A stretch of DNA of 13,340 bases from contig JAHZKS010000119.1 of the NCBI GenBank assembly GCA_022600235.1, positions 1 to 13,340 of the forward strand, in the 5' to 3' direction. Of this stretch, positions 1 through 6,669 are shown piece after piece. Numbering within the stretch: the first letter of the stretch is position 1; every line of letters begins with the position of its first letter. The translations under genes were made by a program, and so were the position numbers. This DNA comes from Alphaproteobacteria bacterium. Its GTDB lineage: Bacteria > Pseudomonadota > Alphaproteobacteria > Rickettsiales > JABSSG01. The notes under the pieces are model-generated. The model was given only the letters and a program-made list of their open reading frames with translations. It did not search any database and was not told the origin of the DNA.

Positions 1-1981
1 AATTACTCATATAATAATTAATTTCTATATTAGATATTTTTTCATCTAGAAGCTTACCTTTTTCACCACATCCTTTCCACTCTTCTTTATGAACATAATC
101 TAATTTAGAAAAACTAGTAGAAATACTGCACATATAATCTCTCAACTCAGATTTGCTATTATATTTTAATTTTACTCCAGACTTATCAGCAATATTTCTT
201 AATATTTCCCAATCTTCTTTCGCATCTCCTGGCGGATTTGTGCATATTTTTGTTCTTTGTGCGCGACCTTCTAAGTTCACATAAGTCGCATTTTTCTCAG
301 TAAATGCCGCTCCAGGAAGCACAACGTCTGCTACATGCGCTGCCCTATCGCCATGATGACCTTGATACACAACAAAGGATTTATTTTTTATATTAGATGT
401 ATTAACACCATCTGCACCAAGAAGGTATAAGAATTTTAAGTCAGTATTAACAACAGAATTTATCATGTTTCTTGCATTCATACCTCCAGTTTGAGGTATA
501 AACTTTAGATCAAGAGCTGCAACTGTCGAAGAAGCCAGATGCAACACATTGAACCCATTCCAATCTTTCTGTATAAATTTATACTTACTCACTATTTGAT
601 CGCAAAGCTTAAGAAGAGCACATGAATCACTTCTTGCTAAAGCACCATAACCTATAATTATCATAGGCTTTTTAGCTGATTTTAGGGCAGAAGAAATTTT
701 ATGCTTACCACTTGCTATATCTTTCAAAATCCCTACGTCTGACCCTAAATTCTCCACTTGATAAGTAAGATCAACTTCATTACCAATAGAAAACACCTTA
801 AAATTACCTAGCATAGATCTTTTCTTAAGCCTTGCATTCACCATAGTAGCTTCATGCCTTGGGTCAGCACCGACTAGCAAGCAAAAATCCGATTCCTCTA
901 TTCCAGAGATTGTTGTATTGAACAGATAAGAGCTACGATGTTTTGTGTCCATATATATACCATCTGGCAAACAATCCATATTTGGAGAAGAATAATGCTT
1001 CATTATATCCTTTAGAACTGTTATAGACTCAGCATCAGCCATATCACCTACTATAGCACCTATCTCTTTTCCTTTTAGGCGTGACAATCTTTTTGTTATA
1101 AGCGCCACAGCCTCTTCCCAACTAGATGGCTTTAATACACCATCTAACCTAATATAAGGACGATCTAACCTTTGATTTTTTAAACCATCGTAAGAAAATC
1201 TGGTTTTGTCCGATATCCACTCTTCATTAATCTCTTCATGTAAACGCGGCAAAACACGAAATACTTCTTGACCCCTAGTATCAACCCTAATATTACTACC
1301 CACTGCATCTGAAACATCTATTGTTTCCGTCTTCTTCAATTCCCAACTTCTAGCTTTAAAAGCATATGGTTTTGAAGTAAGTGCACCAACAGGACATATA
1401 TCAATCATATTACCAGACAACTCAGAAGTTATTGCTTTTCCAACGTAAGTTGAAACTTCCATATCCTCACCACGCCCAAATGCACCTAATTCTTCTACTC
1501 CTGCAACATCAGTAGCAAATCTAATACAACGCGTACAATGTATACATCTTGTCATATGAGTCTTTATAAGAGGCCCCATATATTTATCTTTTACAGCTCT
1601 TTTATCTTCAGAAAATCTACTTTTGCCAGAACCATACTTCATAGCTTGATCTTGCAAATCACACTCACCACCTTGATCACAAATTGGACAATCAAGCGGA
1701 TGATTAGCAAGCAAAAACTCCATTACACCCTCTCTTGCCTTTTTTACAACAGGAGTATTGGTTTTTACTACCATATCTTCATGCACATTAGCAGCACAGG
1801 AAGCAACTGGTTTATTACGACCCTCTACATCTACTAAACACATTCGGCAATTTCCAGCTACTTTTAATTTTTCGTGATAACAGAAACGCGGCACTTCCAC
1901 TCCAGCTTTTTCACACGCCTGAATTATAGAAGAACCCTCTTCAATTTTTATTTTTTTATCATTAATAGTAACGTTGATCAT
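1..1981 (-). CDS. nuoG: NADH-quinone oxidoreductase subunit G (partial, C-terminus beyond the left edge)
   Basis: Large iron-sulfur subunit of the peripheral arm of complex I. It passes electrons from NuoF/NuoE towards NuoI and NuoB on the cytoplasmic side of the inner membrane. The frame is open from the ATG at 1981 to the window edge, about 660 codons. Family members are usually around 670-700 residues, so only a short C-terminal piece should be missing. Ligands visible: a 2Fe-2S set C34, C45, C48, C62; the His-Cys 4Fe-4S (N5) set H94, C98, C101, C107; and a 4Fe-4S set C146, C149, C152 (CIHCTRC) with C196 (CPVGAL). A molybdopterin-oxidoreductase-like domain follows from about residue 215, without evidence for a bound cofactor; GADPRHEATMVNARL is typical of the alphaproteobacterial/mitochondrial form. 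The start overlaps the nuoF stop as ATGA (1978-1981), suggesting translational coupling. Confidence 0.96.
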   Translation of the reverse strand, partial: MINVTINDKKIKIEEGSSIIQACEKAGVEVPRFCYHEKLKVAGNCRMCLVDVEGRNKPVASCAANVHEDMVVKTNTPVVKKAREGVMEFLLANHPLDCPICDQGGECDLQDQAMKYGSGKSRFSEDKRAVKDKYMGPLIKTHMTRCIHCTRCIRFATDVAGVEELGAFGRGEDMEVSTYVGKAITSELSGNMIDICPVGALTSKPYAFKARSWELKKTETIDVSDAVGSNIRVDTRGQEVFRVLPRLHEEINEEWISDKTRFSYDGLKNQRLDRPYIRLDGVLKPSSWEEAVALITKRLSRLKGKEIGAIVGDMADAESITVLKDIMKHYSSPNMDCLPDGIYMDTKHRSSYLFNTTISGIEESDFCLLVGADPRHEATMVNARLKKRSMLGNFKVFSIGNEVDLTYQVENLGSDVGILKDIASGKHKISSALKSAKKPMIIIGYGALARSDSCALLKLCDQIVSKYKFIQKDWNGFNVLHLASSTVAALDLKFIPQTGGMNARNMINSVVNTDLKFLYLLGADGVNTSNIKNKSFVVYQGHHGDRAAHVADVVLPGAAFTEKNATYVNLEGRAQRTKICTNPPGDAKEDWEILRNIADKSGVKLKYNSKSELRDYMCSISTSFSKLDYVHKEEWKGCGEKGKLLDEKISNIEINYYMSN

Positions 1982-3252
1982 GCCCTGCTCCTTACTTTTT
2001 TCTTTCCTCTTTCTTCCATATCCTTTCTAAAATGCTTTATTAGACCCTGAATAGGCCATGCTGCAGCATCACCAAAAGCACATATAGTATGACCTTCAAT
2101 ACGTGTTGATATGTCATATAAATCATCAATCATTTTTGCACTACCTTCACCTACTCTGATCTTTTTTATCAAACGCCACATCCATCCAGTTCCTTCCCTA
2201 CAAGGAGTGCATTGCCCGCATGACTCATGCATAAAGAAACGACTTATAAGCTCTATAGCGTGAATTATATCAGTAGATTTATTCATCACTATTATACTTC
2301 CTGTACCAAGACCACTACCAACTTCCTTTAAGCTGTCAAAATCCATCTTCACATCATTACAAATTGATTTAGGAATTAAAGGAACTGATGCTCCTCCAGG
2401 AATTACAGCCAGTAAATTATCCCAACCTCCTATTACTCCTCCAGCATGCTTCTCTATTAAGGTCCTCAGCGGAATACCTAATTCTTCTTCAATATTGCAT
2501 GGTTTATTTACATGGCCTGAAATACTAAAAATTTTAGTACCTGCATTATTTTTTGTACCTAGAGAAGAAAACCACTCCGCACCTCTTTTTAAGATCGAAG
2601 GAACTACAGCAATAGACTCCACATTATTAATTGTTGTCGGACAAGAGTATAACCCTGCTTCTGCCGGAAATGGTGGTTTTAGCCTTGGCATCCCCTTCTT
2701 TCCTTCTAAGCTTTCAAGTAGAGCTGTTTCTTCTCCACAAATATATGCGCCTGCACCTCTATGAATATGAACAAAGCAATCAAAACCCGATCCAAGAATA
2801 TTCTTACCAAATAAGCCATCTTTATTTGCCTCATCTAATGCTTTTTGTAGTATTTCAGCTTCTCTAAAAAATTCTCCTCTAATATATATATATGCAGTAT
2901 TACAACCGGTAGCATAGCAAGCATACAAAAGACCTTCTAAAAGTTTATGAGGCTCTCTTCTTAATATGTCTCTATCTTTACATGCTCCTGGTTCACTTTC
3001 ATCTGCATTTACAATAAAATACTTAGGCTTAGAAGACTGCTTTGGCATAAATCCCCACTTAGTTCCAGTAGAGAAACCAGCTCCTCCTCTTCCTCTTAGA
3101 CCAGAGTTTGTAACCTCTTCTATTATAGAATCAGGATTGCGTGAGATTATCTTCTTAGCATTCTTCCAGTCACCCCTCTTCTTTGAAGAAGCAAGGTCAA
3201 CCTTCTCGGAACCACTCAAATTTGTAAATATTTTATCCTTACTTTGAAGCAT
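1978..3252 (-). CDS. nuoF: NADH-quinone oxidoreductase subunit F (NADH- and FMN-binding, 51 kDa type)
   Basis: Entry point of complex I: it binds NADH, moves a hydride to FMN and feeds single electrons to cluster N3. The protein is 424 residues, normal for the alphaproteobacterial family. GRGGAGF at 54-60 is the FMN/NADH glycine-rich loop; GAGAYICGEETALLESLEG (167-185) and the following PPFPA are the dinucleotide-site signature. The N3 4Fe-4S ligands are C345, C348, C351 (ESCGQCTPCREG) and C391 (HTICAFGD). The proline often found after GAGF is serine here, a change I recall from Rickettsia as well. The ATG lies 6 bases after the nuoE stop, and a purine-rich AAGG-type ribosome site covers the end of nuoE, so the pair is probably translated together. 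The basic C-terminal tail (KKKVRSRA) is short and not conserved. Confidence 0.98.
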   Translation of the reverse strand: MLQSKDKIFTNLSGSEKVDLASSKKRGDWKNAKKIISRNPDSIIEEVTNSGLRGRGGAGFSTGTKWGFMPKQSSKPKYFIVNADESEPGACKDRDILRREPHKLLEGLLYACYATGCNTAYIYIRGEFFREAEILQKALDEANKDGLFGKNILGSGFDCFVHIHRGAGAYICGEETALLESLEGKKGMPRLKPPFPAEAGLYSCPTTINNVESIAVVPSILKRGAEWFSSLGTKNNAGTKIFSISGHVNKPCNIEEELGIPLRTLIEKHAGGVIGGWDNLLAVIPGGASVPLIPKSICNDVKMDFDSLKEVGSGLGTGSIIVMNKSTDIIHAIELISRFFMHESCGQCTPCREGTGWMWRLIKKIRVGEGSAKMIDDLYDISTRIEGHTICAFGDAAAWPIQGLIKHFRKDMEERGKKKVRSRA

Positions 3253-3258
3253 TAAACC

Positions 3259-3762
3259 TTATTCCTTAGAAAGTTTTTTTATAATTTTCTCAAATGATTC
3301 TTCATTCAATCTCTCATGGTAATCATCATTTATTTGCACCACAGGAGCATCTACACATGCACCCAAACATTCTACTTCTGACAAAGTAAATTTACCATCC
3401 GTAGTTGTTTCTCCGCTTTTAACACCAAGAATTTTAGTGCATTTCTCTGAAATTTTATCTGCCCCTCTTAGCCAACAAGGAGTAGTACGACAAATTTGAA
3501 TATGATTTTTTCCTACGGGCTTTAGATTTATCATCGAATAAAAAGAAGCAACTTCGTATATTTTAATAGAGCTAATCTCAAGCATTTCTGATAAGTAATC
3601 AACAACCGAGTTAGAAACCCATCCTTTATTTTGTCTTTGAGCAAGATCTAATAATGGAATCAAAGCGCTAGCCTGCTTTCCTTTTGGATATTCATTAATA
3701 ATTTTTTTTGCTTTTAACGCGTTCTCTTTATTAAATGCAAAAGTTGAAGAATGAAGTTTCAT
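3259..3762 (-). CDS. nuoE: NADH-quinone oxidoreductase subunit E (24 kDa, thioredoxin-like 2Fe-2S)
   Basis: Small peripheral-arm subunit that pairs with NuoF and carries the off-pathway 2Fe-2S cluster N1a. The 167-residue length fits the family. The N-terminal half is helical; the thioredoxin-like ferredoxin fold begins near residue 85. The cluster ligands are visible as C91 and C96 (CRTTPC) and C132 and C136 (ECLGACVDAP). The segment IYEVASFYSMINLKPVG (68-84) just before the fold is typical of NuoE/NDUFV2. Its ATG overlaps the nuoD stop by four bases (ATGA, 3759-3762), and a GGGGAA-like ribosome site lies in the last nuoD codons. NuoE is not fused to NuoF. Confidence 0.97.
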   Translation of the reverse strand: MKLHSSTFAFNKENALKAKKIINEYPKGKQASALIPLLDLAQRQNKGWVSNSVVDYLSEMLEISSIKIYEVASFYSMINLKPVGKNHIQICRTTPCWLRGADKISEKCTKILGVKSGETTTDGKFTLSEVECLGACVDAPVVQINDDYHERLNEESFEKIIKKLSKE

Positions 3763-4952
3763 CTATCTATTTCCCCTAAAACTATATCTAAATTTCCAAG
3801 TACAGCCACAACATCTGCAAGCATATAACCCTTTGTCATATGTTCTAGAGCTTGCAAATGCGTAAAGCTTGGCGCTCTAAGCCTACAACGATACGGCTTA
3901 TTTCCTCCTTTCGAAACCAAATGCACCCCAAACTCACCTTTAGGAGCCTCTACCGCAGCATAAATCTCACCTTCTGGAACATCATAACCTTCCGTATAAA
4001 GTTTAAAGTGATGTATCATAGCTTCCATACTTTCTTTCATTTCTTCTCTTGGTGGGGGGGATATTTTTCTATCACTAGTTTTTATAGCACCCTTAGGAAT
4101 CTTATCAATACATTGTCTAATAATTTTTACTGATTGATACATTTCTTCTACTCGAATCAAGTATCTATCATAACAATCACCATTCTTACCCACTGGTATG
4201 TCAAAATCCATTTTCGAATATATATCATAAGGATTTGATTTACGTAAATCCCAAGGTATACCTGAACCTCTAAGCATAGGCCCTGAAAAACCCCAGTCTA
4301 AAGCATCTTTATCTGATACATACCCTATACCAACAAGCCTCTGTTTCCATATTCTATTTTCACTAAGAAGTTTTTCAACATCTTTAAGAATCAAAACAAA
4401 ACCATCACAAAACCCTGATATCTCAGATAACATTCCCTCAGGCAAATCCTGAGCCACACCTCCAGGCCTAAAGTAATTAGAATGCATTCTAGACCCAGAA
4501 ACAGCTTCGTAGAATTGCATGATTTTTTCTCTTTCCTCAAACAGCCACAGCAATGGAGTAGTAGCACCAACATCAATAGCATGCGTAGCTATATTCAAAC
4601 AATGGTTCAAAATTCTTGTAAGCTCAGAGAATAATACCCTAATATATTGAGCTCGGAGTGGCACTTCACACTTTAATAACCCTTCAACAGCTAAAGCGAA
4701 CGCATGCTCCTGACACATAGGAGAAACATAATCTAATCTATCAAAGTAAGGTACTGCCTGAAGGTAAGTTTTATGTTCAATTAATTTCTCTGTTCCACGA
4801 TGCAATAAACCAATATGAGAGTCTATTCTATCCACAACCTCACCATCCATCTCCAGAATAAGCCTCAAAACACCATGTGCAGCAGGGTGCTGAGGCCCTA
4901 GATTGACCTTCACATTCTTGATAGTTTTCTCTTTAGACTTTTCTTCTATCAC
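3759..4952 (-). CDS. nuoD: NADH-quinone oxidoreductase subunit D (49 kDa), GTG start
   Basis: Quinone-site subunit of the complex I connecting module, related to the NiFe-hydrogenase large subunit; with NuoB it forms the cavity where ubiquinone is reduced near cluster N2. 397 residues, separate from NuoC as in alphaproteobacteria and mitochondria. GPQHPAAHGVLRL (19-31) carries H26, and DRLDY carries Y75. These match in spacing the quinone-headgroup His and Tyr known from Thermus Nqo4. The C-terminus APKGEFGVHLVS...ADVVAVLGNLDIVLGEIDR is typical. The start codon is GTG: complementary bases 4950-4952 read GTG, the codon two upstream is TAA, and AAGGAG at 4964-4969 lies 11 bases before it. It shares one base with the nuoC stop (TAGTG). 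The NiFe-binding cysteines of hydrogenases are absent, as expected. Confidence 0.98.
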   Translation of the reverse strand: MIEEKSKEKTIKNVKVNLGPQHPAAHGVLRLILEMDGEVVDRIDSHIGLLHRGTEKLIEHKTYLQAVPYFDRLDYVSPMCQEHAFALAVEGLLKCEVPLRAQYIRVLFSELTRILNHCLNIATHAIDVGATTPLLWLFEEREKIMQFYEAVSGSRMHSNYFRPGGVAQDLPEGMLSEISGFCDGFVLILKDVEKLLSENRIWKQRLVGIGYVSDKDALDWGFSGPMLRGSGIPWDLRKSNPYDIYSKMDFDIPVGKNGDCYDRYLIRVEEMYQSVKIIRQCIDKIPKGAIKTSDRKISPPPREEMKESMEAMIHHFKLYTEGYDVPEGEIYAAVEAPKGEFGVHLVSKGGNKPYRCRLRAPSFTHLQALEHMTKGYMLADVVAVLGNLDIVLGEIDR

Positions 4953-5545
4953 TATTTAGTTTTCTCCTTTTTTAGATCTTTATATTCCGTACCTTCCCAA
5001 GGGCTTTCAAACTCAAAATCCCTAAATTCTTGTGTAAGATTTACCGGCTGATAGACTACCTTTGCCTTCTCTGCATCATATTTCACCTCTTTATAACCAC
5101 TTAGAGGAAAATCTTTTCTCATTGGGTGCCCCTCAAACCCGTAATCAGTAAGCAACCTCCTCATATCAGGATTTCCTTCGAAATGAACGCCATACATATC
5201 CCAAGCTTCTCTTTCTAACCAACCAGCAGTTTTGAATATATCAACAACTGATGGTATTGAGTCTCCATCTTTTACATAAACTTTTAAACTGATTCTTGAG
5301 TTACTCTTAACACTTAGCAGATTATAAGTTACTTCAAATCTTTTTTCTTTCTCAGGATAGTCAACAACAAATAGATCTATTAACACCTCAAACTCCATAT
5401 CATTCTTTAAGAAATTCAATACATCTTTTAGTATGACAGAAGAAAGAATGACTGAGTTATTTGGTTGATTTTCCTTAAATTGAATCTGACCAGTAAATTT
5501 ACTGGTTAACTTGGATTTAACAGTTTCATAGTAAGCTTTTTTCAT
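4952..5545 (-). CDS. nuoC: NADH-quinone oxidoreductase subunit C (30 kDa)
   Basis: Structural subunit of the complex I connecting module that packs against NuoD and NuoB; it carries no cofactor. With the start chosen here it has 197 residues, usual for stand-alone NuoC/NDUFS3. The 30-kDa signature EREAWDMYGV lies at about 111-120, followed by NPDMRRLLTDYGFEGHPMRKDFPL, which ends near 148; the acidic/aromatic tail with FRDFEFESPWEG is also typical. A longer frame runs back to an ATG at 5632. That would add 29 residues of basic, non-conserved sequence and overlap nuoB by 85 bases. The ATG at 5545 has a near-ideal GAGGAG (5552-5557) six bases upstream and lies two bases after the nuoB stop, so I prefer it. 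Confidence 0.96.
   Translation of the reverse strand: MKKAYYETVKSKLTSKFTGQIQFKENQPNNSVILSSVILKDVLNFLKNDMEFEVLIDLFVVDYPEKEKRFEVTYNLLSVKSNSRISLKVYVKDGDSIPSVVDIFKTAGWLEREAWDMYGVHFEGNPDMRRLLTDYGFEGHPMRKDFPLSGYKEVKYDAEKAKVVYQPVNLTQEFRDFEFESPWEGTEYKDLKKEKTK
4964..4969 (-). promoter_or_regulatory. Ribosome binding site for the nuoD GTG start
   Basis: AAGGAG on the minus strand near the end of nuoC, 11 bases before the GTG at 4952. The spacing is a little long. The in-frame TAA two codons upstream of the GTG leaves no upstream ATG choice, so the site supports a genuine GTG start. Confidence 0.6.
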
Positions 5546-5547
5546 TA

Positions 5548-6084
5548 CTATCTCCTCATAACCCCTGTTCTTTTTATTTTTCTTTGCAGTACCATAATAC
5601 CATATAGCAAAGCTTCTGCGCTGGGAGGACAACCAGGGACATAAACATCTACAGGTACAATCCTATCACATCCCCTAACAACCGAGTATGAATAATGGTA
5701 GTACCCACCACCATTAGCACAACTACCCATAGAAATAACATATTTAGGTTCAGCCATTTGATCATAAACCTTACGAAGTGCAGGCGCCATTTTATTGCAT
5801 AAAGTACCAGCCACAATCATCACATCTGCTTGCCTTGGGCTTGGTCTGAACAACATACCAAACCTATCCATATCATAACGACTTGCAGCTGCCTGCATCA
5901 TCTCAACAGCACAACAAGCCAATCCAAATGTCATAGGCCACAGTGAACCAGCCCTAGCCCAATTAGCTAAGTCATCTAACTTCGCTGTTACATAGCCTTT
6001 ATCGGACACTTCTCGTTTGAAATCAGAATAAATTTCATCTTGATTTATTGTATGAAGATTTTGAAATTTTTCATCTATTCCCAT
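5548..6084 (-). CDS. nuoB: NADH-quinone oxidoreductase subunit B (20 kDa, cluster N2)
   Basis: Carries the terminal 4Fe-4S cluster N2, which hands electrons to ubiquinone at the NuoB/NuoD interface. With the start chosen here it has 178 residues. The N2 ligands are the adjacent cysteines C57-C58 (GLACCAVEMM), C122 (SMGSCANGGG) and C152 (VPGCPPSAEAL). RYDMDRFGMLFRPSPRQADV between them is a hallmark of the alphaproteobacterial/mitochondrial subunit. Two ATGs are possible. The one at 6105 gives 185 residues, overlaps nuoA by 31 bases and lacks a clear ribosome site. The one at 6084 overlaps by 10 bases and has AAGGG at 6094-6098, nine bases upstream, so I chose it; I am only moderately sure of this start. 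The last codons (AGG AGA) double as the nuoC ribosome site. Confidence 0.95.
   Translation of the reverse strand: MGIDEKFQNLHTINQDEIYSDFKREVSDKGYVTAKLDDLANWARAGSLWPMTFGLACCAVEMMQAAASRYDMDRFGMLFRPSPRQADVMIVAGTLCNKMAPALRKVYDQMAEPKYVISMGSCANGGGYYHYSYSVVRGCDRIVPVDVYVPGCPPSAEALLYGIMVLQRKIKRTGVMRR
5552..5557 (-). promoter_or_regulatory. Strong ribosome binding site for nuoC inside the end of nuoB
   Basis: GAGGAG on the minus strand, six bases before the ATG at 5545. It is formed by the final Met-Arg-Arg codons of nuoB. This is the strongest Shine-Dalgarno match I noticed in the window. It shows that nuoC starts at 5545 and not 87 bases upstream. Confidence 0.8.
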
Positions 6085-6452
6085 TCCAAAGCACCCTTTT
6101 TCCATTCATAAATAAATCCAACTATCAAAATAAATAGAAATAACATCATAGAGACAAAACCATAAACTCCAATACTTTTTAAAACTAAAGCCCAAGGAAA
6201 TAAAAATATAACCTCTATATCGAATATAATAAAAAGTATTGCAACTAAATAGAATCTAACATCAAAGCGACTTCTAGAATCTCCAAATTCTTGAAAACCA
6301 CACTCGTAAGGAGATAATTTATCTTTATCTGGTTTATTCTCTGCGCAAATGAATGGAATACCCATTACTACTAGAGATACAACTGTGGCTACAGCAAAAA
6401 AAATTACTATTGGTAAGTATTCTTGTACGTAGGAAGGTATAATATTAAACAT
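6075..6452 (-). CDS. nuoA: NADH-quinone oxidoreductase subunit A (ND3-type membrane subunit)
   Basis: Membrane subunit of complex I, homologous to mitochondrial ND3, located where the peripheral arm meets the membrane arm. 125 residues with three hydrophobic helices at about 14-36, 67-91 and 95-116. The loop after helix 1 holds the signature SPYECGFQEFGDSRSRFDVRF, with C51 equivalent to the ND3 cysteine that becomes exposed in the deactive state. FDIEVIFLFPWA in helix 2 carries the conserved Asp and Glu. It is the first protein gene of the nuo cluster. Only 13 bases separate its ATG from the 3' CCA of the tRNA-Lys gene, with just a weak TTGGA as ribosome site. It should therefore depend on a promoter upstream of the tRNA. 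Confidence 0.97.
   Translation of the reverse strand: MFNIIPSYVQEYLPIVIFFAVATVVSLVVMGIPFICAENKPDKDKLSPYECGFQEFGDSRSRFDVRFYLVAILFIIFDIEVIFLFPWALVLKSIGVYGFVSMMLFLFILIVGFIYEWKKGALEWE
6094..6098 (-). promoter_or_regulatory. Ribosome binding site that decides the nuoB start
   Basis: AAGGG on the minus strand, nine bases before the ATG at 6084 and inside the last nuoA codons. The alternative upstream ATG at 6105 has no comparable purine-rich site. This is the main reason for choosing the shorter NuoB. Confidence 0.45.
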
Positions 6453-6465
6453 AATTTTCCAAATA

Positions 6466-6541
6466 TGGTGTGCCCGGCAGGATTCGAACCTGCGACCCTC
6501 TGATTAAAAGTCAGATGCTCTACCAACTGAGCTACGGGCAC
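6466..6541 (-). tRNA. tRNA-Lys (anticodon UUU)
   Basis: A full 76-base cloverleaf reads on the minus strand. The acceptor arm GTGCCCG pairs with CGGGCAC, followed by discriminator A and an encoded CCA (6466-6468). The D arm is GCTC/GAGC, the anticodon stem TCTGA/TCAGA encloses the loop CTTTTAA, the variable loop is GGGTC, and the T arm GCAGG/CCTGC encloses TTCGAAT. The anticodon TTT lies at 6506-6508, giving lysine; with U34 modified it reads both AAA and AAG, which suits this A-rich coding. It lies 13 bases upstream of nuoA on the same strand, so it probably forms the 5' part of the nuo transcript and is cut out by RNase P and 3' processing enzymes. Confidence 0.98.
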
Positions 6542-6564
6542 TTGTAGTATATTTGCAGTCCATT

Positions 6565-6593
6565 TGTATGAATAATATTACCTCTCTTGTCAA
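6565..6593 (-). promoter_or_regulatory. Probable sigma-70-type promoter for tRNA-Lys and the nuo operon
   Basis: On the minus strand a perfect TTGACA -35 box (6588-6593) is followed after 17 bases by CATACA (6565-6570) as a poor -10 box; shifted alternatives such as TACAAA are possible. Transcription would begin near 6558, about 16 bases before the mature tRNA 5' end. Between this site and nuoA there is only the tRNA and a 13-base gap, so I infer that it also drives nuo. The -35 call is firm; the exact -10 box is not. Confidence 0.6.
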
Positions 6594-6601
6594 GAATAAA
6601 A

Positions 6602-6613
6602 AAGATAAATCTT
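6602..6613. repeat. Short palindrome between divergent promoters (possible operator)
   Basis: AAGAT-AA-ATCTT is a perfect 5+5 base inverted repeat. It sits between the -35 box of the tRNA/nuo promoter (6588-6593) and overlaps by two bases the candidate -35 box of kdsB. In sequence this AT-rich, such a palindrome can arise by chance. The position is suggestive, but I cannot assign a regulator. Confidence 0.25.
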
Positions 6614-6639
6614 GAATTATACAAAGATAATTATATTAT
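6612..6639 (+). promoter_or_regulatory. Candidate promoter for kdsB
   Basis: TTGAAT (6612-6617) and TATTAT (6634-6639) are spaced by 16 bases, matching the sigma-70 consensus at 4 and 5 of 6 positions. Transcription would start near 6646, leaving a leader of about 24 bases to the kdsB ATG. The surrounding AT-richness makes good -10 boxes common, so this is a moderate call. Confidence 0.45.
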
Positions 6640-6669
6640 TCTGATACGCAAACTAACATTATTTTTAGT

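Noticed and set aside
1538..1837. 99-codon open frame on the plus strand inside nuoG
   Set aside because: It is antisense to conserved Fe-S-ligand codons of nuoG, has no protein family features and no ribosome site; it is a shadow frame.
2495..3247. Three plus-strand open frames of 78-93 codons opposite nuoF
   Set aside because: They mirror conserved NuoF codons, resemble no known protein, and open frames opposite a low-GC gene are expected.
4391..4582. 63-codon hydrophobic open frame on the same strand as nuoD in another frame
   Set aside because: The cysteine/leucine-rich translation comes from out-of-frame nuoD codons. There is no ribosome site, and nuoD is intact.
5546..5632. 29-residue N-terminal extension of NuoC
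   Set aside because: It lies wholly within nuoB codons, is not conserved with NuoC, and the ATG at 5545 has a far better ribosome site.
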